From Actinomycetes bacterium (GTDB lineage: Bacteria; Actinomycetota; Acidimicrobiia; Acidimicrobiales; Bog-793), in assembly GCA_021785095.1 (NCBI GenBank), contig JAJYGM010000719.1, forward strand, positions 1 through 15,715: 15,715 nt of DNA, given 5' to 3'. The position numbers and the translations under genes are program-made. Below, in pieces: positions 1 to 5,637 of this stretch (positions are counted from its first letter, which is position 1; the number at the start of each line of letters is the position of its first letter). Under the pieces are notes generated by a model that was not told the origin of the DNA, ran no database searches, and saw only the letters and a list, made by a program, of their open reading frames with translations.

Positions 1-403
1 CCTCGAGGCCGCCGTCGCGGACCACCCTCGCCGTCGTTGGCACCATCGCCTGGAGCGCTTCTGCCGTCCGCTCCGCCGCGTGCTCCTGCCCGAAACCGAT
101 GACCGCGTTGATCATCACGACCCCGATGATCCCGGCCGCCAGGTCGAAGTTGGCGACGTCGCGGGGACGGCTCAGCAGGTAGGTGAGGAACGTGAGGCCT
201 GCAGCGACCAGCAGCACCACGGCGAACATGTTCGTGAACTGCGATGCCAGCTCGGCGAGGACGGAACGCCCGCCTGCCGGCGGGAGCCGGTTCGGCCCGC
301 CAGCCGCGCGCCGTTCTGTGGCCTCTGCTGCAGAGAGACCCCGGGGAGACGACGCCAGAGCGCCGTACACGTCCTCCGGCGCAAGCGCAGAGTAGGAAGT
401 CAC
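1..403 (-). CDS. P2-type cation-transporting ATPase, N-terminal part (cut by window edge)
   Basis: Reading the minus strand from a GTG at 403-401 gives about 134 residues with no stop up to the window edge. The start of a P-type ATPase is visible: a short cytoplasmic domain ending in GPNRLPPAGG (about residues 35-44), then QFTNMF leading into a first membrane helix (about 56-74), a second helix (about 88-105) containing INAVIGFGQEHAAERT, and the beginning of the actuator domain (MVPTTARVVRDG). The N-x-x-[IV]GF-x-QE pattern is typical of P2 (Ca2+/Na+/K+-type) pumps such as PacL and mycobacterial CtpF. The DKTGT phosphorylation site would lie off the edge. An in-frame TGA at about 432-430 leaves this GTG as the plausible start; no strong ribosome binding site is seen. 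It begins 40 bases after the CBS gene and may share its transcript. The transported ion cannot be told from this part. Confidence 0.86.
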   Translation of the reverse strand, partial: MTSYSALAPEDVYGALASSPRGLSAAEATERRAAGGPNRLPPAGGRSVLAELASQFTNMFAVVLLVAAGLTFLTYLLSRPRDVANFDLAAGIIGVVMINAVIGFGQEHAAERTAEALQAMVPTTARVVRDGGLE

Positions 404-420
404 CGTCTCAGGGGTCTGGC

Positions 421-443
421 CCTCGGGACCTCACTTCCCGAGG
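421..443 (-). terminator. Inverted repeat just after the CBS gene (possible terminator or operator)
   Basis: CCTCGGGA and TCCCGAGG form a perfect 8-bp stem around a 7-base loop, starting one base past the TGA of the CBS gene. There is no T-tract, so an intrinsic terminator is only weakly supported. The site ends 17 bases before the ATPase GTG, so it could instead be a protein-binding site or an intra-operon hairpin. Confidence 0.4.
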
Positions 444-881
444 TCAGGACCGCTCGGAGGCGATCGCCACGAGAAGGTCGCCGGCACTCACGAGCCCGAT
501 CACGGTGCCGCCGACCTTGACCGGGAGGTGCCGGATCCCGAGGTTCACCATCTCCTCGACGGCCTCCGCGACCGAGTCCTCGGGCGAGACGCTCACGAGA
601 CCGTCCGAAGCGACCTCGACCGCCCATGTCGTGTCGGGGTCGATCCCGTCCGCGACCGCCTGGACGAGGTCGCGCTCGGTGACGATGGCGGAGGGCCCGT
701 CCGGGCGGATGAGGATGAGCGACCCCACGCCCTCCGAAGCCATGGCCTGCGCGATCGTGCGGACGGTCTGCTCGGGATCGGCGAACACGGGCGGCGTCGT
801 CATCAGCTCGCCCACCGGGCGGTCGAGCAACGGGCGCTCGATCCCGCCGGTCGCTGCCTCCACCACTGGCTCGGTCGTCAT
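444..881 (-). CDS. Two-CBS-domain protein (Hrp1-like)
   Basis: This 145-residue protein consists almost entirely of a CBS pair: CBS1 about residues 22-80 (VGELMTTPPVFADPEQTV to TERDLVQAV) and CBS2 about 86-142 (SVSPEDSVAEAVEEM to GLVSAGDLL). Such pairs usually bind adenine nucleotides or similar ligands and act as sensors. Length and architecture match the stand-alone CBS protein Hrp1/Rv2626c of M. tuberculosis (143 residues), a hypoxia-response protein; orthology is inferred. The ATG at 881-879 is chosen because AAGGAGG lies six bases upstream; a longer frame reading from 1067 would overlap the upstream gene and lacks family similarity. It lies 23 bases after the L,D-transpeptidase gene and 40 bases before the ATPase, so the three are likely co-transcribed. 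Ligand and partner are unknown. Confidence 0.92.
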   Translation of the reverse strand: MTTEPVVEAATGGIERPLLDRPVGELMTTPPVFADPEQTVRTIAQAMASEGVGSLILIRPDGPSAIVTERDLVQAVADGIDPDTTWAVEVASDGLVSVSPEDSVAEAVEEMVNLGIRHLPVKVGGTVIGLVSAGDLLVAIASERS

Positions 882-904
882 CTCGTGCCTCCTTCGGCGC
901 AGTG

Positions 905-1780
905 TCAGAAGACCCACACCTCGATGCCGATCGGCATCAGGTTCTCGGCCCAGACCCAGTCGACGGCCTCGTTGCTCACTCGCACGCACCCGTGGGAGAC
1001 CGGCTCGGGCGGCACAGACGGGTTCCCGTGGATCGCATAGCCCGAGTAGAAGAAGCGCGGCCGCCACAGCTCCCCGAGGTCTGACACGACCATGCCGTCA
1101 ACCGCCCGGAAGATGTGGAAGACGCCGACGGGCGTTTCCGCCACCTGCGTGACGCCGTCGCTCGTGTAGGTGTAGCCGCCGCCCGTCGAGGTGTTGAGCG
1201 TGTACTCGAGCTTGCCGTTGTCGACGATCATGAGGAGATCCGGCGTGAGGTCGATCTCGACGACGCGGCCCGGTGCGTAGCGCGCAGTGGGCACGACCCT
1301 TTTCTCGAGCGCGGCTTGGGTGATTGGGCCGACGACGCCGTCCCGAGCGATCGAAGCCGCTTTCTGCAACGCGTAGACGGCCTGTTGTGTTGAATCCCCA
1401 AAGACGCCGTCGGGGGTGCCGAGCCAGTAGCCGAGCGCGCTCAGTCGGTCCTGCAGGGTGAGCACGGCCGGTCCGGTGTCACCGAGCGAGAGCAGCTCCG
1501 TCGCCGGCGGTGGCACGGTGGTCGGGGTCGGGACGGTCGTAGGAGTCGTAGGGGTCGTAGGAGTCGTAGGGGTCGTAGGGGTCGTCGTGGACGGCGGAGT
1601 GGTCGTCGGGGTGGTCGTCGAGGGTGGGCGCGGCGGAGGTGACGGCGCCGCCGTCGTCGGAGGAGTCGTGCCGGACGGCACGTGCGGGCTGCTCGTCTGC
1701 GAGCTCACGCCACTCCCGCCCGCGCACGCCGCGAGCAGCATCCCACCCGCAAGAGCGAGCGCCACCGGCAACCTCTTCAC
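905..1780 (-). CDS. L,D-transpeptidase lipoprotein with peptidoglycan-binding domain
   Basis: This 291-residue exported enzyme should make or remodel 3-3 peptidoglycan cross-links outside the membrane. It has a lipoprotein signal peptide with lipobox LAAC (Cys19), a low-complexity Pro/Thr/Ser linker (about 30-93) that would span part of the wall, a PG_binding_1 domain (about 97-160, LSLGDTGPAVLTLQDRL and DGVFGDSTQQAV), and a YkuD catalytic domain (about 171-291). The YkuD motif is intact: IHGNP at His251, then SHGCVR with His263 and the nucleophile Cys265. The start is GTG at 1780-1778, directly before KRLPVALAL; no clear ribosome binding site is seen, so the gene may be leaderless. It heads a likely operon with the CBS and ATPase genes. 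The linker is partly encoded by 9-bp tandem repeats. The family call is firm; the exact cross-linking activity is inferred. Confidence 0.93.
   Translation of the reverse strand: MKRLPVALALAGGMLLAACAGGSGVSSQTSSPHVPSGTTPPTTAAPSPPPRPPSTTTPTTTPPSTTTPTTPTTPTTPTTPTTVPTPTTVPPPATELLSLGDTGPAVLTLQDRLSALGYWLGTPDGVFGDSTQQAVYALQKAASIARDGVVGPITQAALEKRVVPTARYAPGRVVEIDLTPDLLMIVDNGKLEYTLNTSTGGGYTYTSDGVTQVAETPVGVFHIFRAVDGMVVSDLGELWRPRFFYSGYAIHGNPSVPPEPVSHGCVRVSNEAVDWVWAENLMPIGIEVWVF
1536..1580. repeat. 9-bp tandem repeat encoding the Thr-Pro linker
   Basis: There are five head-to-tail copies of GTCGTAGGR (1536-1544, 1545-1553, 1554-1562, 1563-1571, 1572-1580), with the last base alternating between A and G. 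On the minus strand each copy encodes one Thr-Thr-Pro unit of the L,D-transpeptidase linker. The 9-bp period keeps the frame, so copy-number change would alter linker length without disrupting the protein. Confidence 0.9.
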
Positions 1781-1916
1781 ACTGCGATGATGGGGCCGCC
1801 CTCACGGCCGCAGTAGAGGCAAACGTCCCCTTGTCGGGGCACGACACCCAGACTGCGCCGGGGACGGGCCACCCCCGCAACGTCCGGCGTCCGAATTGCC
1901 TCCTCGGACGGAGAGG
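1781..1916. promoter_or_regulatory. Leader region of the L,D-transpeptidase/CBS/ATPase operon
   Basis: This 136-base gap separates the DUF1918 gene from the L,D-transpeptidase gene. On the minus strand, positions 1832-1813 read AAGGGGACGTTTGCCTCTAC. This shares GGGAC-N-TT-N-G with the two stronger DosR-like sites but has a poor second half-site. Its centre lies about 42 bases upstream of the GTG. A short CCCC/GGGG dyad sits at 1827-1839. No convincing -10 box was found. Confidence 0.3.
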
Positions 1917-2171
1917 TCAGCTAGCTGCTCTTTTCGGTGCCTTCTGTGCCTTGTGTGCCTTGGTTCGGGACTTCGCCGTTCCGGCCGGGAAGTGCTCGAC
2001 CGAGGCGTCGCTGCCGGGGAAGAAGAGGCCCTCGTGACCATCGTCGTCCCACCGCACGAAGTACGGCGGTCCCCCCTCTCGCCCTCTGACCTCGAGGATC
2101 TTGCAGTCCCGGTCCGGCTCACCCACGTGGTGACCCTTCACGACGAGCCGATCGCCTGGTGCCGCGTTCAT
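1917..2171 (-). CDS. DUF1918 domain protein with basic C-terminal tail
   Basis: This 84-residue protein carries the actinobacterial DUF1918 fold over residues 1-60. Landmarks are GDRLVVKGHHVGEPDRD, ILEVRG, PPYFVRWDDDGHEG and FFPGSDASVEH. The family is small, SH3-like in predicted shape and of unknown function. After it comes a Lys/Ala-rich tail (about 65-84, KSRTKAHKAQKAPKRAAS), more basic than the minimal domain, which could contact nucleic acid; that is inference. The ATG at 2171-2169 fits both the family N-terminus and a GGAGAG ribosome binding site upstream; the longer open frame reading from 2771 is a shadow of the kinase gene. A DosR-box-like site lies about 120 bases upstream, overlapping the stop of the kinase gene. 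Confidence 0.92.
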   Translation of the reverse strand: MNAAPGDRLVVKGHHVGEPDRDCKILEVRGREGGPPYFVRWDDDGHEGLFFPGSDASVEHFPAGTAKSRTKAHKAQKAPKRAAS

Positions 2172-2277
2172 CGCGTCTCTCCTTCCCGCTTCCTCGCGTC
2201 GCCTCGGCTCGCCGCCTCGCCGGCGCGAGTGCTCAAGCTTCTCGAGCCCATTCTCGGCGCGCCGGCGGACAGTGTCG

Positions 2278-2297
2278 ACAGGGTCAAAGGTCCCGAA
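2278..2297 (-). promoter_or_regulatory. DosR-box-like site upstream of the DUF1918 gene
   Basis: The minus strand reads TTCGGGACCTTTGACCCTGT. It matches the published mycobacterial DosR consensus TTSGGGACTWWAGTCCCSAA at 14 of 20 positions by my hand count, with the GGGAC half-site, 4-base spacing and a GACCC second half-site. The kinase-fusion stop codon (2286-2284) lies inside it. GTCGTGTTTCGGGACCTT here (2304-2287) is repeated exactly on the plus strand at 3869-3886. Confidence 0.45.
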
Positions 2298-3774
2298 ACA
2301 CGACCCGCACGGCAGCTTCGACCGCCTTGGCGGGCGATCCGGAGGTGTCGAGCACGGTGGACCCCGGCCACGGCTCGTAGCGCTCGGCCATCGCCGCTCG
2401 GACAGCGACCGTGGCCTCCGACCCGCTCGCCGCTCTCGACCCTTCGCGGTCACGCCTGCACAGCCGCTCGGTCGCGACGCTCTCATTTGCCTCACAGCGC
2501 AGCTCGTGCAACTCGCTCGACGTCTGCTCGGCCAGCTTCCGCGCCGCCACCCGATGGTGCTCCGACCACCAGGTGGCGTCGAGGACCACGCTCTGGCCGG
2601 TCGAGAGCAGCGTGCCCGCCTCCTCGAGCAGGCGGGCGTACACGGCGCTGACCGCGGCGGCGCTGTACCTGTCCTCGACAGCCGCCTGTGGACCGCCCAC
2701 GTCGGCGTGGATGTCGTGCCTGACTTCATCCGTCCGCAGCACCACCGCCTCGCAGGCGTCGGCGAGGCCATCAGCCACCGTGCTCTTGCCGCTTGCGGGC
2801 AGGCCGCCGACGAGCACGAGGCGCACGGTCGCGAGGCCGACGTGGCGACGGGCCAGCTTCAGAAAGCCTCTGGCGGCGCCGGCATCGACAGCGCCGCGTT
2901 GGGCACCGCGCAAGCAGGTCACGACCGCCCGGACGTACGCCCGCTCCGCGATGTAGAAGTGCCAGAGCGACCTCGGAGCCGTCTCGCCGGTGAGCTCGCA
3001 GTAGCGGCGGACGAGCTGCTCCGCCGCCGGGAGCGCGCCCATCTGCTCGAGGTCCATCGCGAGGAACGCCACGTCCTCGACCACGTCGACGTGGCGAAGC
3101 TCGTCGCCGAACTCGATGCAGTCGAGGATCCTCGGCCCGTCGTCCAGGCAGAAGACGTCGCTCGCCTGGATGTCGCCGTGCCCGTCGCAGATCCGGCCAT
3201 CCGAGACGCGCTGCTCGAACAGTCGCCGGCGCCCGTCGAGGTAAGCCGGCACGAGACGCTGGACGAAGCTGTTCGCCTCCGCCTCGAGCGCGCCGCCCAC
3301 GTAAGGTCGAGCCTCGGCGAACAGGTCCTCGAAGCGGCGTGCGACGGCCTCGGGGGAGGCGGCGGCGGAGATCGCCGGGGAGCGCTCCGCCCGCTCGTGG
3401 AACGCCGCGATCGTGTGCGCGACCTGCCTCACCTCATCTGACACGTCGGCCCCCGAAGAGACGAGCTCGGACAGCGCCCGCTCATCGGGAAGGCGGCGCA
3501 TGACGACGGCCGGGTTCTCCTCGCCCCGCTCGTCGACGAGGCCCCCGACCCCGAGGTAGACGTCGGGGGCGAGCCGGCGGTTCAGCTCGACCTCTGCGGC
3601 GCAGTCCGCCTTGCGCGCCTCTGCATCCTCGAAGTCCAAGAAACCCAACCGCACCGCCTTCCGCATCTTGTACACGCGCTCGCCGGCGAAGAACAGGATC
3701 GAGATGTGGGTCTCCCGCACGTCGGCGCGAAGGTCGACGCCGTCTCGGACGACCTCGCTCCTGACACCTGTCAT
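2284..3774 (-). CDS. Aminoglycoside-phosphotransferase-like / P-loop kinase fusion (Rv2004c-like)
   Basis: This 496-residue cytoplasmic protein has two kinase-like halves. The N-terminal half (about 1-310) is an APH/choline-kinase-like domain, with VYKMRKAVRLGFLDF near 35-48, the catalytic-loop equivalent DGHGDIQASD at 197-206 and the metal-binding equivalent ILDCIEF at 216-222. The C-terminal half (about 317-496) is a P-loop kinase with Walker A GGLPASGKST at 323-332, then RTDEVRHDI and VVLDATWW. This architecture matches the COG2187-COG0645 fusions that include Rv2004c of M. tuberculosis. The canonical APH motif HGDxxxxN keeps His199 and Asp201 but has Asp206 where Asn is usual, so its activity is uncertain. 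The ATG at 3774-3772 follows GGGAGGAG. No substrate is known, and antibiotic resistance should not be assumed. It diverges from the small gene at 3976 across a region holding a DosR-box-like site. Confidence 0.9.
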   Translation of the reverse strand: MTGVRSEVVRDGVDLRADVRETHISILFFAGERVYKMRKAVRLGFLDFEDAEARKADCAAEVELNRRLAPDVYLGVGGLVDERGEENPAVVMRRLPDERALSELVSSGADVSDEVRQVAHTIAAFHERAERSPAISAAASPEAVARRFEDLFAEARPYVGGALEAEANSFVQRLVPAYLDGRRRLFEQRVSDGRICDGHGDIQASDVFCLDDGPRILDCIEFGDELRHVDVVEDVAFLAMDLEQMGALPAAEQLVRRYCELTGETAPRSLWHFYIAERAYVRAVVTCLRGAQRGAVDAGAARGFLKLARRHVGLATVRLVLVGGLPASGKSTVADGLADACEAVVLRTDEVRHDIHADVGGPQAAVEDRYSAAAVSAVYARLLEEAGTLLSTGQSVVLDATWWSEHHRVAARKLAEQTSSELHELRCEANESVATERLCRRDREGSRAASGSEATVAVRAAMAERYEPWPGSTVLDTSGSPAKAVEAAVRVVFRDL

Positions 3775-3975
3775 GCGCTCCTCCCGGAACCTCTCGTGAT
3801 CTCGGGCACGGGCGTTCCGGTCCCCACTGTGAGCCCGCCGGAGCGGAGGGTGAAGGGGAGAAGGTCACGTCGTGTTTCGGGACCTTCGGCCCTGCCCGGG
3901 CGGATGCTTCGCAGAGGAAGATGCGGGCAAGGACCGAGCGTTCGAGCCCGGCACGGTGTGGGGATGGAGGTTCCG
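3775..3975. promoter_or_regulatory. Divergent promoter region between kinase fusion and small gene
   Basis: These 201 bases separate two divergently transcribed genes and hold no credible gene of their own. The main feature is the DosR-box-like site at 3876-3895. Its centre is about 111 bases from the kinase ATG and about 91 from the small gene's ATG, so it could serve either or both. The ribosome binding site GGAGG of the small gene lies at the right end. No confident -10/-35 pair was identified. Confidence 0.5.
3876..3895 (+). promoter_or_regulatory. DosR-box-like site in divergent region
   Basis: The plus strand reads TTCGGGACCTTCGGCCCTGC. It has half-sites GGGAC (3879-3883) and GGCCC (3888-3892) with the 4-base spacing of DosR boxes, and 14 of 20 positions agree with TTSGGGACTWWAGTCCCSAA by hand count. 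It shares an 18-base identical core with the site at 2278-2297 on the opposite strand, but unlike that site it is wholly intergenic. No DosR/DosS genes are in this window. Confidence 0.5.
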
Positions 3976-4275
3976 ATGTCGGTTGCCCTGCTCGAAAGAA
4001 GCGCGCCCGCCTCGGCCGCCGCTCGCCGGCGCGCAGCGAACCCGAAGGTGGAGGCGCTGATCGGAACGGCCGTCCGCCTCGCCCTGGACCCCATGCTGGA
4101 CGGGGACGGGCGCGTGCGCGAGCTCCGCGAGGCATCGGGGCAGGACCCTCGACTGCTCGGGCGCGCCTGGATCCACGCCTCGATCGACCTCAGGCGCCAC
4201 CCGAGCCGGACGGCGGCCGAGGTGGAGCACCTGCTGCGCTCTGTGCTCGAGGTCGAGACGGTCCCCGAGGCCTGA
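3976..4275 (+). CDS. Small protein of unknown function (99 aa)
   Basis: I do not recognise this gene. It encodes 99 residues with an Ala/Arg-rich start (about 1-22), a predicted helical body (VEALIGTAVRLALDPML near 25-41; GRVRELREASGQDPRLLGRAWIHASIDL near 45-72) and an acidic end (AAEVEHLLRSVLEVETVPEA). There are no membrane segments, cysteines or signal peptide. The ATG at 3976 is preferred over the in-frame ATG at 3964 because GGAGG sits five bases before it. The frame stays open upstream to 3706, but that part overlaps the divergent kinase start. Its stop is 21 bases from the convergent M16 gene. It diverges from the Rv2004c-like gene and follows the DosR-like site, so stress control is possible but unproven. 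Confidence 0.72.
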   Translation: MSVALLERSAPASAAARRRAANPKVEALIGTAVRLALDPMLDGDGRVRELREASGQDPRLLGRAWIHASIDLRRHPSRTAAEVEHLLRSVLEVETVPEA

Positions 4276-4296
4276 GAAGCGGGACGTGCTGCCGGC

Positions 4297-5637
4297 TCAG
4301 ACGCCGGCGGTGCCGAGGAGCCGGACCTCGTCGATCGCCTCGATCCCGTGCTGCACGACGCCGGCGTCACCGACGATGACCGTCGCCAGCCTCGCCGGGG
4401 CGAGATAGCGCCGTGCGGCCTCGTCAACCTCCTGCCGCCGGGTGCGCAGGAGCGCGGCCGGGTAGCCCGTCAGGTATCCCGGCCCGATCCCGCCGGCAGC
4501 CAGTGCCGCCAAGGTGGAGGCGAGGCCGCTCTGGGTTGCAGTCTGGAACAGCCACGAGCCGACGGCGTAGCGCTTGGCCGTCTCGAGCTCCTCGTCGGTC
4601 ACGCCGCCGGTCACGAGCCGCCCGAGCTCGTACCGCGCCTCGATGAGGGCGGCAGCTGTCACCTCACTCGCCACGTCGGCCGCGATGGAGAAGGTCGATC
4701 CTGCCCGCCGATGCTCGAAGCCGCTCCTCGGCGAGTACGTGTACCCGTTCCGCTCACGGAGGTTCGTGGTGAGCCGCGAGGTGAACATGCCCCCCATGAT
4801 CTGGTTGGCGAGCGAGAGAGCCGCCCAGTCAGGGTGGCTCCGCCTCACGGCGTTGCCGCCGATCCGGATGTTGCTCTGCACGGCATCTGCGCGCGGTACG
4901 AGGTCGAGCCCCCCTGGGCGCACCGGTGACACGGCGGGCAGATCGACGTCCACCACCTCGGCCGCGGCGAGCCACTCTGCGAGCGCAGTCTCGAGCATGC
5001 TCAGCGCCCGCCGCGGCTGCATGTCACCCACGAGCACAGCGTGCGCCGTGCTCGGCTGGAGCACGGCGCGATGTAGCGACCGCAGGGCGGGGGCACTCAC
5101 CCGCACCAGGGCGTCAGGACGCGGGATCGGCGTGGCGTACGGATGGCGGCCGAACAGACGCGCCGCGAAGGCCTCCTCGGCCAGCATCTCCGGCCTGCTG
5201 AGGAGGACGATGACCTGGTCGGCTGTCCGCTGACGGTCCGCCTCGACCTCACCCTTCGGGTAGGTGGCCCCGGTGAGGACTTCCGCGACGAGGCCGAGGA
5301 GACCGGTCGAGTTGGTCGCGAGCGCCGAAGCGGTGATCACGAGCCGGTCGCCGGACAGCGACGCCTCGAGCGTCGCACCGAGGTGCTCGAGCTCGGTCGC
5401 GAGCGATTCGCGATCGTGCAGGCGGGTCCCGGCGAGGATCGACTCCGACAGCACGAGCGGCCCTGCGGGGTGCGTCAGCTGCGCCAGGCCGAGGGGGAAC
5501 ACGAGCCGCACCTCGACGAGCGGGACGCCGGCACGCCGCACGGCGATGGCGTGCAGACCGCCGGCTAGCTGCTCCTCGACGAGCGACGGCAGCCGCGGCG
5601 GTCGGAACTGGCCGAGCTCGGGCCTCGGCGCGCTCAT
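4297..5637 (-). CDS. M16 family peptidase-like protein, non-catalytic subunit
   Basis: This 446-residue protein has the M16 two-domain fold but no zinc motif: where HxxEH should be it reads LSESILAG (about 63-70). The C-terminal half has LTTNLRERNGYTYSPRSGFE (about 289-308), containing the Arg/Tyr pair that M16B partner subunits contribute to substrate binding. It therefore looks like the non-catalytic partner of the gene just upstream, with the two forming a heterodimeric clamshell protease. The ATG at 5637-5635 overlaps the upstream TGA as ATGA, implying translational coupling. A longer frame running back to 6069 exists but only overlaps the upstream gene. No signal peptide is seen, so the complex is probably cytoplasmic. 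The natural substrate is unknown. Confidence 0.92.
   Translation of the reverse strand: MSAPRPELGQFRPPRLPSLVEEQLAGGLHAIAVRRAGVPLVEVRLVFPLGLAQLTHPAGPLVLSESILAGTRLHDRESLATELEHLGATLEASLSGDRLVITASALATNSTGLLGLVAEVLTGATYPKGEVEADRQRTADQVIVLLSRPEMLAEEAFAARLFGRHPYATPIPRPDALVRVSAPALRSLHRAVLQPSTAHAVLVGDMQPRRALSMLETALAEWLAAAEVVDVDLPAVSPVRPGGLDLVPRADAVQSNIRIGGNAVRRSHPDWAALSLANQIMGGMFTSRLTTNLRERNGYTYSPRSGFEHRRAGSTFSIAADVASEVTAAALIEARYELGRLVTGGVTDEELETAKRYAVGSWLFQTATQSGLASTLAALAAGGIGPGYLTGYPAALLRTRRQEVDEAARRYLAPARLATVIVGDAGVVQHGIEAIDEVRLLGTAGV

Noticed and set aside
1536..1580. Tandem repeats considered as a CRISPR array
   Set aside because: Units are 9 bp with no spacers and lie in frame inside a coding region.
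2272..3441. Long plus-strand open frame opposite the kinase fusion
   Set aside because: It is antisense to a clear two-domain protein, has no recognisable motif and is rich in Arg/Val/Asp as expected of GC-rich antisense frames.
2284..3774. Kinase fusion considered as an aminoglycoside resistance gene
   Set aside because: The fusion architecture and altered HGDxxxxN loop fit the Rv2004c-like family of unknown substrate, not a resistance enzyme.
4261..4285. GTCCC...GGGAC inverted repeat at the end of the small gene considered as a DosR box or terminator
   Set aside because: The half-sites are in the wrong order and 15 bases apart for a DosR box, and only five bases pair, too weak for a terminator.
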